Assembly (NCBI GenBank): GCA_000433875.1
Contig: HF993330.1
Location: 1-55,932, forward strand
Reading direction: 5' to 3'
From: Firmicutes bacterium CAG:884
Lineage (GTDB): Bacteria; Bacillota_I; Bacilli_A; RF39; UBA660
Length of the DNA: 55,932 bases
Part shown: positions 1-8,131 of the stretch, one piece after another
How positions within the stretch are numbered: position 1 is the first letter of the stretch
Layout of the letters: every line of letters begins with the position of its first letter
Notes under the pieces: model-generated
What the model was told of the DNA's origin: nothing
Database searches by the model: none
Seen by the model: the letters and a program-made list of their open reading frames with translations, nothing else
Position numbers and translations under genes: made by a program

Positions 1-33
1 TATTATTAATATTATTTTATATTTATTTTTCAC
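1..33 (-). CDS. 5' end of a gene leaving the window (GTG start)
   Basis: Only eleven codons are visible. A GTG at 33-31 sits about nine bases after an AAGGGAAG ribosome site and opens with Lys-Asn-Lys-Tyr-Lys followed by Ile/Leu residues, which is how a membrane or secreted protein often begins. The GTG overlaps the TGA of the short frame before it (GTGA), a typical translational-coupling arrangement. The pilin-like gene just upstream suggests another pilus or assembly component, but that is inference. The frame could still be spurious because so little is visible. Confidence 0.35.
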   Translation of the reverse strand, partial: MKNKYKIILII

Positions 34-182
34 GTTATTACTTCCCTTCTATATATTTTTGCGCCACAAAAAGAAGGACCACTATCTATAGTTAACCCAT
101 AGAATCGTACTCCAGCATAATTATTAACAAAAATATATTTTTTTATTTTTTTAGTAATACCAGTATGTATTAGGCCAAACAT
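30..182 (-). CDS. possible 50-residue protein between pilin and edge gene
   Basis: This frame follows the pilin-like gene and ends in a GTGA overlap with the next start. The frame is open further upstream into the pilin gene, but a start at 182 avoids that overlap. The product would be Met-Phe-Gly-Leu-Ile..., with one Cys and no hydrophobic segment. I recognise no family. The coupling to the next start is the only evidence that it is translated, so it may be a chance frame. Confidence 0.25.
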   Translation of the reverse strand: MFGLIHTGITKKIKKYIFVNNYAGVRFYGLTIDSGPSFCGAKIYRREVIT

Positions 183-222
183 TTTATCAACATTCCTTCC
201 ATTATTTATTACTTTATCAACA

Positions 223-420
223 CTATGGAGTTGCACTAACGCACTTACCCTCACCAGGTTTTTCTCCCTCAACATATACTTTATCCGTTAAAGCACACGC
301 AGTTTTAGTCATTGAATCTTGAATATAACCTCCAAACATCTTTAAAACACTAACAATAATAACACTTATAACAGCAATTATAAGTAAATACTCAACCAAA
401 GCTTGTCCTTTTCTATTCAT
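223..420 (-). CDS. Flp/type IV-like small pilin
   Basis: This 65-residue protein has a class III (prepilin) leader. A short basic start MNRKG is followed directly by QALVEY and a long hydrophobic helix to about residue 30. Cleavage after Gly5 would leave Gln+1 and the conserved Glu+5 of type IV/Flp pilins. The rest is a short polar tail with two cysteines (CALTDK and GKCVS), perhaps a disulfide. It would be processed by a prepilin peptidase and assembled by a Tad-like system; neither is in the window, and the locus probably continues off the left edge. It has its own near-consensus promoter. Confidence 0.75.
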   Translation of the reverse strand: MNRKGQALVEYLLIIAVISVIIVSVLKMFGGYIQDSMTKTACALTDKVYVEGEKPGEGKCVSATP

Positions 421-444
421 ATACGTTACCTACCTTCTAATAAC

Positions 445-473
445 ATTTTATATTTTTTTGTTTCTTTTGTCAA
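445..473 (-). promoter_or_regulatory. promoter of the pilin-like gene
   Basis: The -35 is a perfect TTGACA (468-473), followed by a 17-base spacer and -10 TAAAAT (445-450). It lies about 25 bases before the pilin start, which has an AAGGTAGG ribosome site. The -35 sits inside the spacer of the divergent promoter on the other strand, so the two cannot easily be occupied together. Confidence 0.6.
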
Positions 474-486
474 GATGTGATATACT
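458..486 (+). promoter_or_regulatory. divergent promoter for the DUF192-like gene
   Basis: TTGTTT (458-463), a 17-base spacer and TATACT (481-486) with an extended TGN just before the -10. The predicted transcript starts only about ten bases before the ATG at 502, leaving just a GGTGA as ribosome site. Confidence 0.55.
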
Positions 487-501
487 ATAAATGGTGAAAT
501 T

Positions 502-786
502 ATGGAATTAAAATACGCAAAAAAATTTAAAGATAGATTAATCGGATTAATGTTTAAAAAAAACATAAACTACTGCCTATGTTTCTCTAAATGTAATAGT
601 ATACATACCTTTTTTATGAAAGAAAATATAATAGTTGTATTCACCGATAAAAACAAGAATATCTTAAAAAAAGTAACCTGTCCTAAAAATAGAATTCTAT
701 TTTGTAAGAAAGCTTACTTTACATATGAATTTCCTTATTATACTAAAGATGAAGAAATAAATTATATTTTAAAATCAAACTCATAA
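502..786 (+). CDS. DUF192/UPF0127-like small protein
   Basis: The 94-residue product resembles the DUF192 family. It has RLIGLMFKK near residues 12-20, a CNSIHTFFMKE block where the family has its 'fwM' motif, and then VVFTDKNKNI. It is shorter than most members and lacks a signal peptide, so it is probably cytoplasmic. The family's function is unknown. It is one of only two plus-strand genes in the window. It is divergent from the pilin gene and its last 25 bases overlap the convergent end of obgE. The pairing with a pilin gene may be meaningful but is not proven here. Confidence 0.7.
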   Translation: MELKYAKKFKDRLIGLMFKKNINYCLCFSKCNSIHTFFMKENIIVVFTDKNKNILKKVTCPKNRILFCKKAYFTYEFPYYTKDEEINYILKSNS

Positions 787-2030
787 TCTAAAATATAAAT
801 AGTATCTCCCTCTTCACACCCCATTTTCATTAAAGCATCATCAATACCTAAATGTCTAAGTTTATTCTCGAATCTCAAAACAGATTCCTCAGTTTGAAAC
901 TTAGTCATTTTTAATATACGCTCAACCTTTTCGCCCTTAATACGAAACTTATGTTCACCAATCTTTTCAATCTTAAAAGGCTCTTCTTTCTTGAACTTAT
1001 ATAATATATGACCCTCTAATTTTTCTTCTTTATTTATTTGTTCTTTAGGCAATTTAGCAAGCATATCACCCAAAGCATCAACTACTTTATCTAATCCCTT
1101 ATTAGAACTAGCACTTACAGGAAAAATTGGTAACTTTACCTTTTTACTAAACTCTTCTAAATTATTGTTAAAATCAATATCAATCTTATTCGCGATTACA
1201 ATCATCGGTCTATCAAGCAATGATTTATCATATTCCTCTAATTCCTTATTAATCTTAACAAAATCATCATAAGGATCTCTTCCTTCATAACCAGATATAT
1301 CAACAACATGCGCAATTACTCTTGTTCTAGATATATGTTTTAAGAATTGATCGCCTAATCCCTCTCCCTTAGAAGCTCCTTCAATTAAACCAGGAAGATC
1401 AGCTACAACAAAAGAATTATTTTTAGTTTTAACAACTCCTAAATTAGGACTTAAAGTTGTAAAATGATAAGCTGCAATTTTAGGTTTAGCAGCTGATATA
1501 ACTGATATAATAGTTGATTTACCAACACTCGGCATCCCAACTAAACCAACATCAGCAAGTAATTTTAATTCAACCTTAAGATGCTTTCTTTCCCCTTCTT
1601 CACCATTTTCAGCATAAGATGGACAAGAATTAGTTCTCGTAGCAAGTGCAATATTACCTCTACCACCACGGCCACCTAAAGCTACAATTGCTTCTTCATT
1701 ATTCTCTGTCAAATCAGCAATTATTTCATTAGTTTCTGTATCAGTAACAATAGTTCCAACCGGAACCCTTATTATAGTGTCATCAGCACTCTTACCCATT
1801 TGACCTTTTCCTAAACCATTTTCACCTTTATCACCCTTAATTAATTTTTTATATTTTAAATCAATTAAAGTATTTAATCCTTCATCAGCTTTAAAAATTA
1901 TATCAGCACCTTTTCCACCATTTCCACCATATGGACCACCCATTTCGATGTACTTTTCTCTTCTAAAAGCCATACAACCATTACCGCCGTTTCCAGCAAT
2001 TACATCTATATAAACCTCATCAATAAACAT
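762..2030 (-). CDS. obgE: GTPase ObgE/CgtA
   Basis: This essential GTPase acts in large-subunit ribosome maturation and stress signalling. The 422 residues carry all three Obg parts. The glycine-rich Obg fold spans about 1-158 (GGNGG repeats and GGRGGRGN). The G domain has a P-loop GMPSVGKS at 165-172, a DLPGLIEGA switch and an NKID base-recognition motif. The C-terminal OCT domain covers roughly the last 80 residues. Length is normal. The start is set by AGGTGATAAT before the ATG. A strong promoter lies 25-50 bases upstream. Its 3' end overlaps the convergent DUF192-like gene by 25 bases. Confidence 0.97.
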   Translation of the reverse strand: MFIDEVYIDVIAGNGGNGCMAFRREKYIEMGGPYGGNGGKGADIIFKADEGLNTLIDLKYKKLIKGDKGENGLGKGQMGKSADDTIIRVPVGTIVTDTETNEIIADLTENNEEAIVALGGRGGRGNIALATRTNSCPSYAENGEEGERKHLKVELKLLADVGLVGMPSVGKSTIISVISAAKPKIAAYHFTTLSPNLGVVKTKNNSFVVADLPGLIEGASKGEGLGDQFLKHISRTRVIAHVVDISGYEGRDPYDDFVKINKELEEYDKSLLDRPMIVIANKIDIDFNNNLEEFSKKVKLPIFPVSASSNKGLDKVVDALGDMLAKLPKEQINKEEKLEGHILYKFKKEEPFKIEKIGEHKFRIKGEKVERILKMTKFQTEESVLRFENKLRHLGIDDALMKMGCEEGDTIYILDYEFDFKI

Positions 2031-2053
2031 ATTATCACCTCTTTTGCATTTAA

Positions 2054-2082
2054 ATTATACATTTATACACTAAATTAGTCAA
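2054..2082 (-). promoter_or_regulatory. obgE promoter
   Basis: TTGACT (2077-2082), a 17-base spacer and a perfect TATAAT (2054-2059), placed between the end of the helicase gene and obgE. It gives obgE its own transcription start. Confidence 0.65.
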
Positions 2083-2100
2083 GCGCAAGCGAAAAACAAT

Positions 2101-3603
2101 TTACTTAAAATCCTTTATATTTATTATATCTATTCTATCCCTATAATCATCTATTAATTCATTAACAAAAACAGAAGGATTAAAAGGTGTATATAAATAT
2201 ACTTTTTCTTTAGTTCTTGTTAAAGCAACATAAAATAGTCTTCTTTCTTCATCATAAGGATAATTTATTTTATTTTTACTTACAAACCTTAATAATTTAT
2301 CATCATTCATTTTATTAGGAAATCCAAGAGTTTTATTATATAAATTAATAATAATTACATTATCAGCTTCAAGTCCTTTTGCTTTATGAACCGTTAAATA
2401 TTTAATATCAATTTTTCTATTTTTTAAATAAATTATTTTATTATCTTTAATAATAAAATCCTTATCTAAGTAACTATTAATATCATTATTATTTCTTCCA
2501 AGTATTAAAATATTCTTATTCTTTTTATAAATATTTAATATTAATTTTTTTAAATCATTTTTCATCTTATATCTAACCACTACAATAGGTTTATTAATAT
2601 GAATATTTGATTTTAATTTTTTCTTAATTTGTTCTTTATTCTTCATAATAAAAGATCCTGCAACATCAATTAATTCATTACTATTTCGGTATGTATTTGA
2701 TATATATCTTATTTTAGTATTTCTAAAATATTTATGAAAGTTAGTAAATAATTCTAAATCACACCCTGTAAAACGATATATAGATTGAAAATCATCACCA
2801 ACAACCATTAATTTAGCATTCGTTTTATCAATTATTTCTTTAATTAAACTAAACCTTACATATGATGTATCTTGATATTCATCTATTATTATATATTTAG
2901 TTTTTGTATCATATACTCTTTCTTTAGCTCTTGTAAGCATATCATCAAAATCAATTTCATTATTTTTTTCTAAATAATCTTCATATTCAATATAAATATT
3001 TAAACATAATATTAATAAATGTTTTTCTGTTTTATAATTTTTAATATTAAATATACTTCTTGCTTTTTTTAAAAATTTATTAAAATCTTCTAACTTATAA
3101 TCATTACATTTAAATAGTTTTATAAAAGTATTTATTAATTTTTCAAGTTCATAAACATATTCATATGATGTTCTATATAATTTTAAATATTCTTCTTTTG
3201 TTTTTAAACCAAAATAATTAAGAACAATTTCTAATAATTTCTTATTATATAAAACATCTATTTTGAAAAAATTATTTATTACATTTTCAAGTGTTAAAGG
3301 ATCAGCAATCTGATATTTATTCTTTAAAAAATATAATCCAAGTCTATGAAATGTATATACTTTTACATCTATATCCATATTTTTAAGTTTATTTTTTAAA
3401 TTATTAGCCGTTTCATTAGTAAATGAAATACATATTATTTCTTCCGGTTTTATATTTTTTTCATTAATTAAATATTTAATTTTTCCAAGTATTGTTAATG
3501 TTTTGCCACTACCAGCACCTGCAACTACCAATAAATTATCACTTTCATCATATACTATTTGTTCTTGTTCGTTATCTAATCTTATGCCACCTATTTCCAC
3601 CAT
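2101..3603 (-). CDS. UvrD/Rep-family superfamily 1 helicase (short form)
   Basis: This ATP-dependent 3'-5' DNA helicase of the UvrD/PcrA type is probably involved in repair. Visible motifs are Walker A GAGSGKT at 29-35, CISFTNETA (motif Ia), IIIDEYQDTS (Walker B), VVGDDFQSIYRFTG (motif III), LTVHKAKGLEAD (motif V) and YVALTRTKEK (motif VI). At 500 residues it is well below the roughly 700-750 of PcrA/UvrD. The accessory subdomains are reduced and the C-terminal tail that binds partners is missing, so it is more likely a dedicated short paralogue than PcrA itself. The ATG follows AAAGGTGATAA. Confidence 0.9.
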   Translation of the reverse strand: MVEIGGIRLDNEQEQIVYDESDNLLVVAGAGSGKTLTILGKIKYLINEKNIKPEEIICISFTNETANNLKNKLKNMDIDVKVYTFHRLGLYFLKNKYQIADPLTLENVINNFFKIDVLYNKKLLEIVLNYFGLKTKEEYLKLYRTSYEYVYELEKLINTFIKLFKCNDYKLEDFNKFLKKARSIFNIKNYKTEKHLLILCLNIYIEYEDYLEKNNEIDFDDMLTRAKERVYDTKTKYIIIDEYQDTSYVRFSLIKEIIDKTNAKLMVVGDDFQSIYRFTGCDLELFTNFHKYFRNTKIRYISNTYRNSNELIDVAGSFIMKNKEQIKKKLKSNIHINKPIVVVRYKMKNDLKKLILNIYKKNKNILILGRNNNDINSYLDKDFIIKDNKIIYLKNRKIDIKYLTVHKAKGLEADNVIIINLYNKTLGFPNKMNDDKLLRFVSKNKINYPYDEERRLFYVALTRTKEKVYLYTPFNPSVFVNELIDDYRDRIDIINIKDFK

Positions 3604-3638
3604 TTATCACCTTTAAACATTATAGCATAAAAAAAGAA

Positions 3639-3660
3639 AAAAGCGATCAAAATCGCTTTT
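3639..3660 (-). terminator. terminator of the first TasA-like gene
   Basis: A nine-base-pair stem (AAAAGCGAT with ATCGCTTTT, loop of four), followed on the minus strand by a T-rich run. It overlaps the TAA stop of the gene it ends. Confidence 0.8.
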
Positions 3661-4171
3661 ATGCTGGGTTCTTTTGTTTACCAGTTATAGTAAATTTAAA
3701 TGTTGTATTTTTACCAGCCATTGAGTTATCAGCTGTTTCACCATATGGCCATTCCCAGTATAGATTAATAGTATCACTTGTATCTTTAGTTAATGTACCA
3801 GTTAATGCACCTGTTCCTAATGTTACAGCATCACCACTTGCATTTTCTTTTTTAAAATTTAATGCAGTATTTGGATTTGTTATCATTGAAATATCAATTG
3901 TATATTCAACATCAACACCTGATCCAGCAGCAGATAAAGCAATTGGAATAACTCCGTTTGATCCTGGTTGAGCATCTGGTATAGTTATTATAAAATCTTT
4001 AGTATCAACTTTATCAGCCGATGCTCCAGCTTTAAATGACCAACTCAATGAAGTTGCATTTAAAGTTCCATTTTTTGTTGTTGCATAATATGCATATGTT
4101 CCTACTCCTGCTAAAACAGCAAGCAAACATAATGTTACAATTCCTGATAATTTTGAAAATTTCTTATTCAT
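3659..4171 (-). CDS. TasA/camelysin-like secreted protein 1
   Basis: This 170-residue exported protein begins with a basic stretch and a hydrophobic segment ending VGTYAYYATT. That resembles the SipW-type leader of the TasA/CalY (camelysin, M73) family, followed by the family's SLSWSFKAG strand pattern. Known members form matrix fibres or surface proteases; which applies here is unknown. It ends KQKNPA, very like its upstream neighbour, so the two are tandem paralogues. No sipW gene is in the window. The ATG at 4171 follows GGAAGGAAAT. The terminator covers the stop codon. Confidence 0.75.
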   Translation of the reverse strand: MNKKFSKLSGIVTLCLLAVLAGVGTYAYYATTKNGTLNATSLSWSFKAGASADKVDTKDFIITIPDAQPGSNGVIPIALSAAGSGVDVEYTIDISMITNPNTALNFKKENASGDAVTLGTGALTGTLTKDTSDTINLYWEWPYGETADNSMAGKNTTFKFTITGKQKNPA

Positions 4172-4191
4172 CTTATTATTTCCTTCCTATT

Positions 4192-4734
4192 TTAAGCATT
4201 TGGGTTCTTTTGTACACCAGTTACTGTTAAATTAAATGAAACAGTTTTACCTGCATCTGCAGTATCAGCTGCTTGATTACCACTATCATATGGCCAAGCA
4301 TAATAGATGTAAACATCTTTAGTTCTAGCTGAATCCGTTGCTAAGATTGTTCCTCTTATTTTATTTGTACTAGATAATTGAGTAGTATGCTCTGCGTCAG
4401 AATAGAATTTTAAATTAGTAATTTGTTCACTATTTGTTGCATATGCAATATCAACTAAATAATCTAAATCAACTTCAGTTCCTGTTGCATCAACAGTTAT
4501 TTTGTATTGTCCACTTGCTCCTGGTTGTAAGTTAGCAATTGTATCACTAAATGTATCGCTTAATTCTTTATCATTACCTTTAGCAGTAAATACCCAAGCC
4601 TTAGCATGCATATCTCCTGTAGCACTCATTTGAGTTTGATAGTATGCATAAACTCCAGTACCAAGTATTGCTACTACTAAAAGTGCAATTACGCTTATTG
4701 AAAAAGCGTTAAAATTTTGTTTTTTCTTTTTCAT
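4192..4734 (-). CDS. TasA/camelysin-like secreted protein 2
   Basis: I choose the ATG at 4734 (MKKKKQ...) because GGAGGAAAT lies just before it; an upstream in-frame ATG at 4749 would place the ribosome site inside the coding region. The 180-residue product has a KKKK start, a hydrophobic segment ending GVYAYYQTQ, and a beta-rich body with KAWVFTA, QPGASGQYKI and a YYAWPYDSG block. That last block matches NLYWEWPYGE in the downstream paralogue. The end is VQKNPNA. It is transcribed first of the pair from its own promoter and separated from the second by about 20 bases, so they form a two-gene operon. Confidence 0.75.
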   Translation of the reverse strand: MKKKKQNFNAFSISVIALLVVAILGTGVYAYYQTQMSATGDMHAKAWVFTAKGNDKELSDTFSDTIANLQPGASGQYKITVDATGTEVDLDYLVDIAYATNSEQITNLKFYSDAEHTTQLSSTNKIRGTILATDSARTKDVYIYYAWPYDSGNQAADTADAGKTVSFNLTVTGVQKNPNA

Positions 4735-4753
4735 ATTTCCTCCTATCATCTAT

Positions 4754-4782
4754 ATATTATCATACCCTAAAATTTAATGCAA
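4754..4782 (-). promoter_or_regulatory. promoter of the TasA-like pair
   Basis: TTGCAT (4777-4782), a 17-base spacer and TAATAT (4754-4759) with an extended TGA before the -10. It sits between the pnp terminator and the first TasA-like start. Confidence 0.55.
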
Positions 4783-4811
4783 TATACTTTACATTAATTT
4801 TTACAAAAAAA

Positions 4812-4828
4812 AGACTATTTTGTAGTCT
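4812..4828 (-). terminator. pnp terminator
   Basis: Stem AGACTA/TAGTCT with a five-base loop, followed on the minus strand by eight T. It includes the pnp stop codon. Confidence 0.8.
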
Positions 4829-6959
4829 GATTTACAGTTTCTTTCAAAACCTCTTTACGAGATAAATTTAGTCTTCCTTTTTTATCATAACCCATAGATT
4901 TTACTTTAATAATATCGCCAACTTTTACAATATCACTTGGTTTATTTACGTGTTCAGTTGATAGTTGAGAAACATGTACCAAGCCTTCGCATCCTTGCCA
5001 TAATTCAACAAAACATCCAAAGTCTTCAACCTTTACAACCTTAGCGTCATATACAACATTTTCTTCAACTTCTCTGACAACAGCTTCAATCATTTCTCTT
5101 GTTCTTCTAATAATTTCTTTATCATTATGATAAATAATTACTCTGCCATCATCTTCTAAATCAACCTTTACAGCATCTTTATCATTGACAGTTTTAACAT
5201 TACTTGCTTCAAGAATGATTTTTGTTATCATTTCACCACCACGACCAATAACATCTTTAATCTTTTCCGGATTAATTGTAAATGTTTCAATCTTTGGTGC
5301 ATATTCAGATAATTCTTTTCTTGGTTCTTTAATTACATCAGCCATTACATCTAATATTTGCATTCTTGCCTTTTTAGCTTGCGCTAAAGCTTCTGCAAGT
5401 ATTTCTTTTGTTACACCTTTAATCTTAATATCCATTTGTAAAGCGCATATTCCTTCTCTTGTTCCAGCAACTTTAAAATCCATATCGCCCATATGATCTT
5501 CTAAGCCTTGAATATCTGTTAATATTGTATATTTATCATCTTTAGTTATTAATCCCATTGCAATACCAGCAACCGGTGCCTTAATTGGTACACCAGCAGC
5601 CATTAATGATAAACAACCTGAACATATTGATGCTTGGCTTGATGAACCATTAGATTCTAAAACCTCTGTTACAACACGAACTGTATAAGGGAATTCTTCT
5701 TCACTTGGCATTACTTGTAATAATGCTCTTTCACCTAATGCACCGTGGCCAATTTCTCTTCTACCAGGTGAACCATATCTTCCAGTTTCACCAACAGAAA
5801 ATGCAGGGAAATTATAATGCAACATAAAGCGTTTTTCTTCTTCAATTCCAAGTCCATCTAATATTTGATGTTCTCCTAATGCTCCTAATGTAGTTGTTGC
5901 AAGTACTTGTGTTTGTCCTCTTGTAAATATAGCTGATCCATGAGTACGTGCAAGTAAATCAATATCACAAGATAATGGTCTTATTTCATCCATCGCTCTT
6001 CCATCTGGTCTAATCTTATCGATTGTAATCATATTTCTTACTTCTTCGCCTTCAATTAAATCAACAATCTTTGAAGCATCACTTACAAAATTTTCTAAAT
6101 CTTCACTATCTTTATATTCTTCATTAATATAAACTATAGTATCTTCTTTCACTTTATCTATAGCAGCATATTTTTCTAATTTTTCTTTTATTTGAATTGC
6201 TTCTTTCATTTTAGGTGAAGCAAAATCTCTAACTTTTCTTTCTAATTCTTCATCAAAACTTGCAAGTTCAACTGCAATTTTTTCTTTTCCAACAGCCTTA
6301 ACAATTTCTTCTTCAAAAGCGATTAATTTTTTAATTGCCTCATGTCCAAACATTAAAGCTTCTACCATATCTTCTTCACTTACTTCGTGGCATCCAGCTT
6401 CAACCATATTGATTGCATCCTTAGTACCAGCAACTGTTAAAGTAATATCTGTTTTTTCAAGTTGCTCACTTGTTGGATTAATTATAAAGTTACCATCAAT
6501 TCTTCCAACAACCACACCAGCAATTGGTCCTTCAAATGGAATATCAGAAATTGAAAGCGCTATACTTGATCCAAGCATCGCTGTCATTTCTGGTGAATTA
6601 TCTTGATCAACTGATAAAACTGTACTTATTACTTGTACTTCATTTCTAAAGCCTTCAGCAAAAAGTGGTCTAAGCGGTCTATCAATTAATCTTGATGCAA
6701 GAGTTGCAGCTTCTGTTGGCTTTCCTTCTCTTTTAATAAAACCACCCGGTATTTTACCTACTGAATATAGTCTTTCTTGATATAAAACAGTTAATGGAAA
6801 AAAGTCAGCTGTTATTGCATTTTTACTCATTACTGCTGCTGTTATTACAGCGGTATCACCATATCTAACCAAACAAGATCCATTAGTTTGTTTAGCATAC
6901 TCCCCAATTTCAACTTTTATGTTTCTTCCATAAAAGTCCATTTCAAATACACTTTTCAT
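4815..6959 (-). CDS. pnp: polyribonucleotide nucleotidyltransferase (PNPase)
   Basis: This phosphorolytic 3'-5' exoribonuclease acts in RNA decay. The start at 6959 (MKSVFEMDFYGR) follows an AGGAGG site; the frame is open 33 bases further but has no better signal. About 714 residues carry two RNase PH domains, the second containing EHQILDGLG and GSPGRREIGHGALGERAL. Near the C terminus are a KH domain (IKDVIGRGGEMI) and an S1 domain (FGCFVELWQGCEGLVHVSQLS). Length is normal. It follows rpsO after a short gap with a hairpin, the classic rpsO-pnp arrangement. A terminator covers its stop. Confidence 0.97.
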   Translation of the reverse strand: MKSVFEMDFYGRNIKVEIGEYAKQTNGSCLVRYGDTAVITAAVMSKNAITADFFPLTVLYQERLYSVGKIPGGFIKREGKPTEAATLASRLIDRPLRPLFAEGFRNEVQVISTVLSVDQDNSPEMTAMLGSSIALSISDIPFEGPIAGVVVGRIDGNFIINPTSEQLEKTDITLTVAGTKDAINMVEAGCHEVSEEDMVEALMFGHEAIKKLIAFEEEIVKAVGKEKIAVELASFDEELERKVRDFASPKMKEAIQIKEKLEKYAAIDKVKEDTIVYINEEYKDSEDLENFVSDASKIVDLIEGEEVRNMITIDKIRPDGRAMDEIRPLSCDIDLLARTHGSAIFTRGQTQVLATTTLGALGEHQILDGLGIEEEKRFMLHYNFPAFSVGETGRYGSPGRREIGHGALGERALLQVMPSEEEFPYTVRVVTEVLESNGSSSQASICSGCLSLMAAGVPIKAPVAGIAMGLITKDDKYTILTDIQGLEDHMGDMDFKVAGTREGICALQMDIKIKGVTKEILAEALAQAKKARMQILDVMADVIKEPRKELSEYAPKIETFTINPEKIKDVIGRGGEMITKIILEASNVKTVNDKDAVKVDLEDDGRVIIYHNDKEIIRRTREMIEAVVREVEENVVYDAKVVKVEDFGCFVELWQGCEGLVHVSQLSTEHVNKPSDIVKVGDIIKVKSMGYDKKGRLNLSRKEVLKETVNQTTK

Positions 6960-6985
6960 TCTATCCTCCTTCAATAAATTAAAAA

Positions 6986-7001
6986 CACTCAAAAAAGAGT
7001 G
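6986..7001 (-). terminator. attenuator-like hairpin between rpsO and pnp
   Basis: A five-pair stem (CACTC/GAGTG) directly after the rpsO stop, followed by a short T run on the minus strand. It would end part of the rpsO transcripts and let the rest read into pnp, as at the rpsO-pnp junction of other bacteria (analogy). Confidence 0.5.
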
Positions 7002-7002
7002 C

Positions 7003-7272
7003 TTACTTTCTTAATCCTAATTTTTTAATTAGTTCACGATATCTAGTTACATCTGTTTTGTATAAGTAATTTAGTAAACTTTTTCTTTGACCAACTTTCT
7101 TATATAATCCACGACGTGAACTGAAATCATGTTTATGTTCTTTTAAATGTTCTGTTAATGCGCTAATTTCGTTTGTTAAGATAGCAATTTGAACTTCAGC
7201 AGAACCTGTATCTCCTTCAAATCTAGCATATTTTTTAACAAGATCATTTTTTAATTCTTTATTTAATGCCAT
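7003..7272 (-). CDS. rpsO: 30S ribosomal protein S15
   Basis: This 89-residue primary 16S-binding ribosomal protein has the expected length. Diagnostic stretches are GDTGSAEVQIAILT, HLKEHKHDFSSRRGL, KKVGQRKSLLNYL and YRELIKKLGLRK. The ATG follows AAAGGAGAAATT. A 5' leader of about 75 bases can fold and may bind S15 for autoregulation. pnp is downstream. Confidence 0.98.
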   Translation of the reverse strand: MALNKELKNDLVKKYARFEGDTGSAEVQIAILTNEISALTEHLKEHKHDFSSRRGLYKKVGQRKSLLNYLYKTDVTRYRELIKKLGLRK

Positions 7273-7347
7273 AATTTCTCCTTTCGTATTTAATTCGCTT
7301 GTTCTTAGAGGAAAGTCAAGGAACTCTTTAGTCCAAGGACAAGTACA
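7273..7347 (-). promoter_or_regulatory. structured rpsO 5' leader, possible S15 autoregulatory element
   Basis: On the minus strand the leader contains an outer pairing CTTGT...ACAAG enclosing GGACT-AAAG-AGTTCC, ending just before the AAAGGAG ribosome site. Many bacteria fold the rpsO leader into a junction bound by S15 (known). The detailed fold here is inferred by eye. Confidence 0.45.
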
Positions 7348-7353
7348 TATTTA

Positions 7354-7381
7354 ATTATACATATTTTTTTAAATAATGCAA
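7354..7381 (-). promoter_or_regulatory. rpsO-pnp promoter
   Basis: TTGCAT (7376-7381), a 16-base spacer and a perfect TATAAT (7354-7359). Confidence 0.6.
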
Positions 7382-7435
7382 CCTTTATTTAATATTTTTT
7401 TTAATTTTATAAAATTTATTATAATCATAACAAAA

Positions 7436-7449
7436 GAAGCCTAAGCTTC
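7436..7449 (-). terminator. terminator after the ytxH-like gene
   Basis: Stem GAAGC/GCTTC with a TTAG loop and a short TTTT tail on the minus strand. It overlaps the TAG stop of the ytxH-like gene. Confidence 0.55.
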
Positions 7450-7863
7450 CCTCTTATGTTTTTCTTCTTTAGGAGTTTCCTTTTCTAATTTTTCAATTAC
7501 TTCTTTAGATACCTTAATTACTTTTTCTTTAATAGTGTCTGCCGACTTTTGTAATACAGGAGTTCCTTTTTCTACAGCATAATTAACCAATTCATTACTC
7601 ATTTTTTGTAAATCAGCAACTTTTTTCTTTGCTATATCAAGAACTTTTTCCTTATCTAAATCTCTTAATTCATTTTTAATTTCATAGATTTTAACTTCGA
7701 TATTTTCACGAACCTCATCATAATCTACTTCTTTTAATTTAACTAGCATATCATCTAGTTTTGCTTTTAATTCCTTTCTTGTTTCACTACCTTTTTTAGG
7801 TGCAAATAACATTCCAGCTCCAATTCCAAGTGCTGCTCCCCAGAAAAATCCTTTTTTACTCAT
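7441..7863 (-). CDS. YtxH-domain protein
   Basis: The product is about 140 residues. It has the YtxH signature: a short glycine/alanine membrane segment FFWGAALGIGAGMLFAP followed by KKGSETRKEL, then a long charged helical region rich in Lys and Glu that probably forms a coiled coil. YtxH proteins are membrane-associated and stress-related in Bacillus; their function is unclear. I prefer the ATG at 7863 because AAAGGATG is well spaced from it; the ATG three codons earlier sits too close. It overlaps the end of the DUF948-like gene, and the two probably work together. Confidence 0.8.
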   Translation of the reverse strand: MSKKGFFWGAALGIGAGMLFAPKKGSETRKELKAKLDDMLVKLKEVDYDEVRENIEVKIYEIKNELRDLDKEKVLDIAKKKVADLQKMSNELVNYAVEKGTPVLQKSADTIKEKVIKVSKEVIEKLEKETPKEEKHKREA

Positions 7864-8131
7864 CTTCTTCATCCTTTCTTAATAATTTTGATACCGCATT
7901 CGTTAAAAATGCACTAAACTTGCTTCCAGCAAATGATATTGCCTGACAAGTAGAATCTACTGCTTTAAATACGCCATTAAACTTATTTACCTTTTCTTCA
8001 AGATTTTTCACAAGCTTATTCGCGCCATCTAAAACAACTATTAGTCTTATAACTAAAACAATAAGACTTATTATTAGTATAGCAAGTAATACATAAATTA
8101 TGACAGGCATCGCTACTTTCATTGCTTCCAT
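7856..8131 (-). CDS. DUF948-like membrane protein
   Basis: This 91-residue protein has one N-terminal membrane helix (about 8-33, VIIYVLLAILIISLIVLVIR). A helical region follows, with the spacing LVKNLEEKVNKFNGVF typical of DUF948 proteins that sit next to ytxH. It overlaps ytxH at its 3' end and abuts the unknown gene at its 5' end, so the three are one operon. Function is unknown; a membrane-associated envelope role is inference. An alternative start is Met4. Confidence 0.7.
   Translation of the reverse strand: MEAMKVAMPVIIYVLLAILIISLIVLVIRLIVVLDGANKLVKNLEEKVNKFNGVFKAVDSTCQAISFAGSKFSAFLTNAVSKLLRKDEEDE

Noticed and set aside
3492..3971. 159-codon plus-strand reading frame
   Set aside because: It crosses a terminator and lies antisense to the helicase and TasA-like genes, with no ribosome site.
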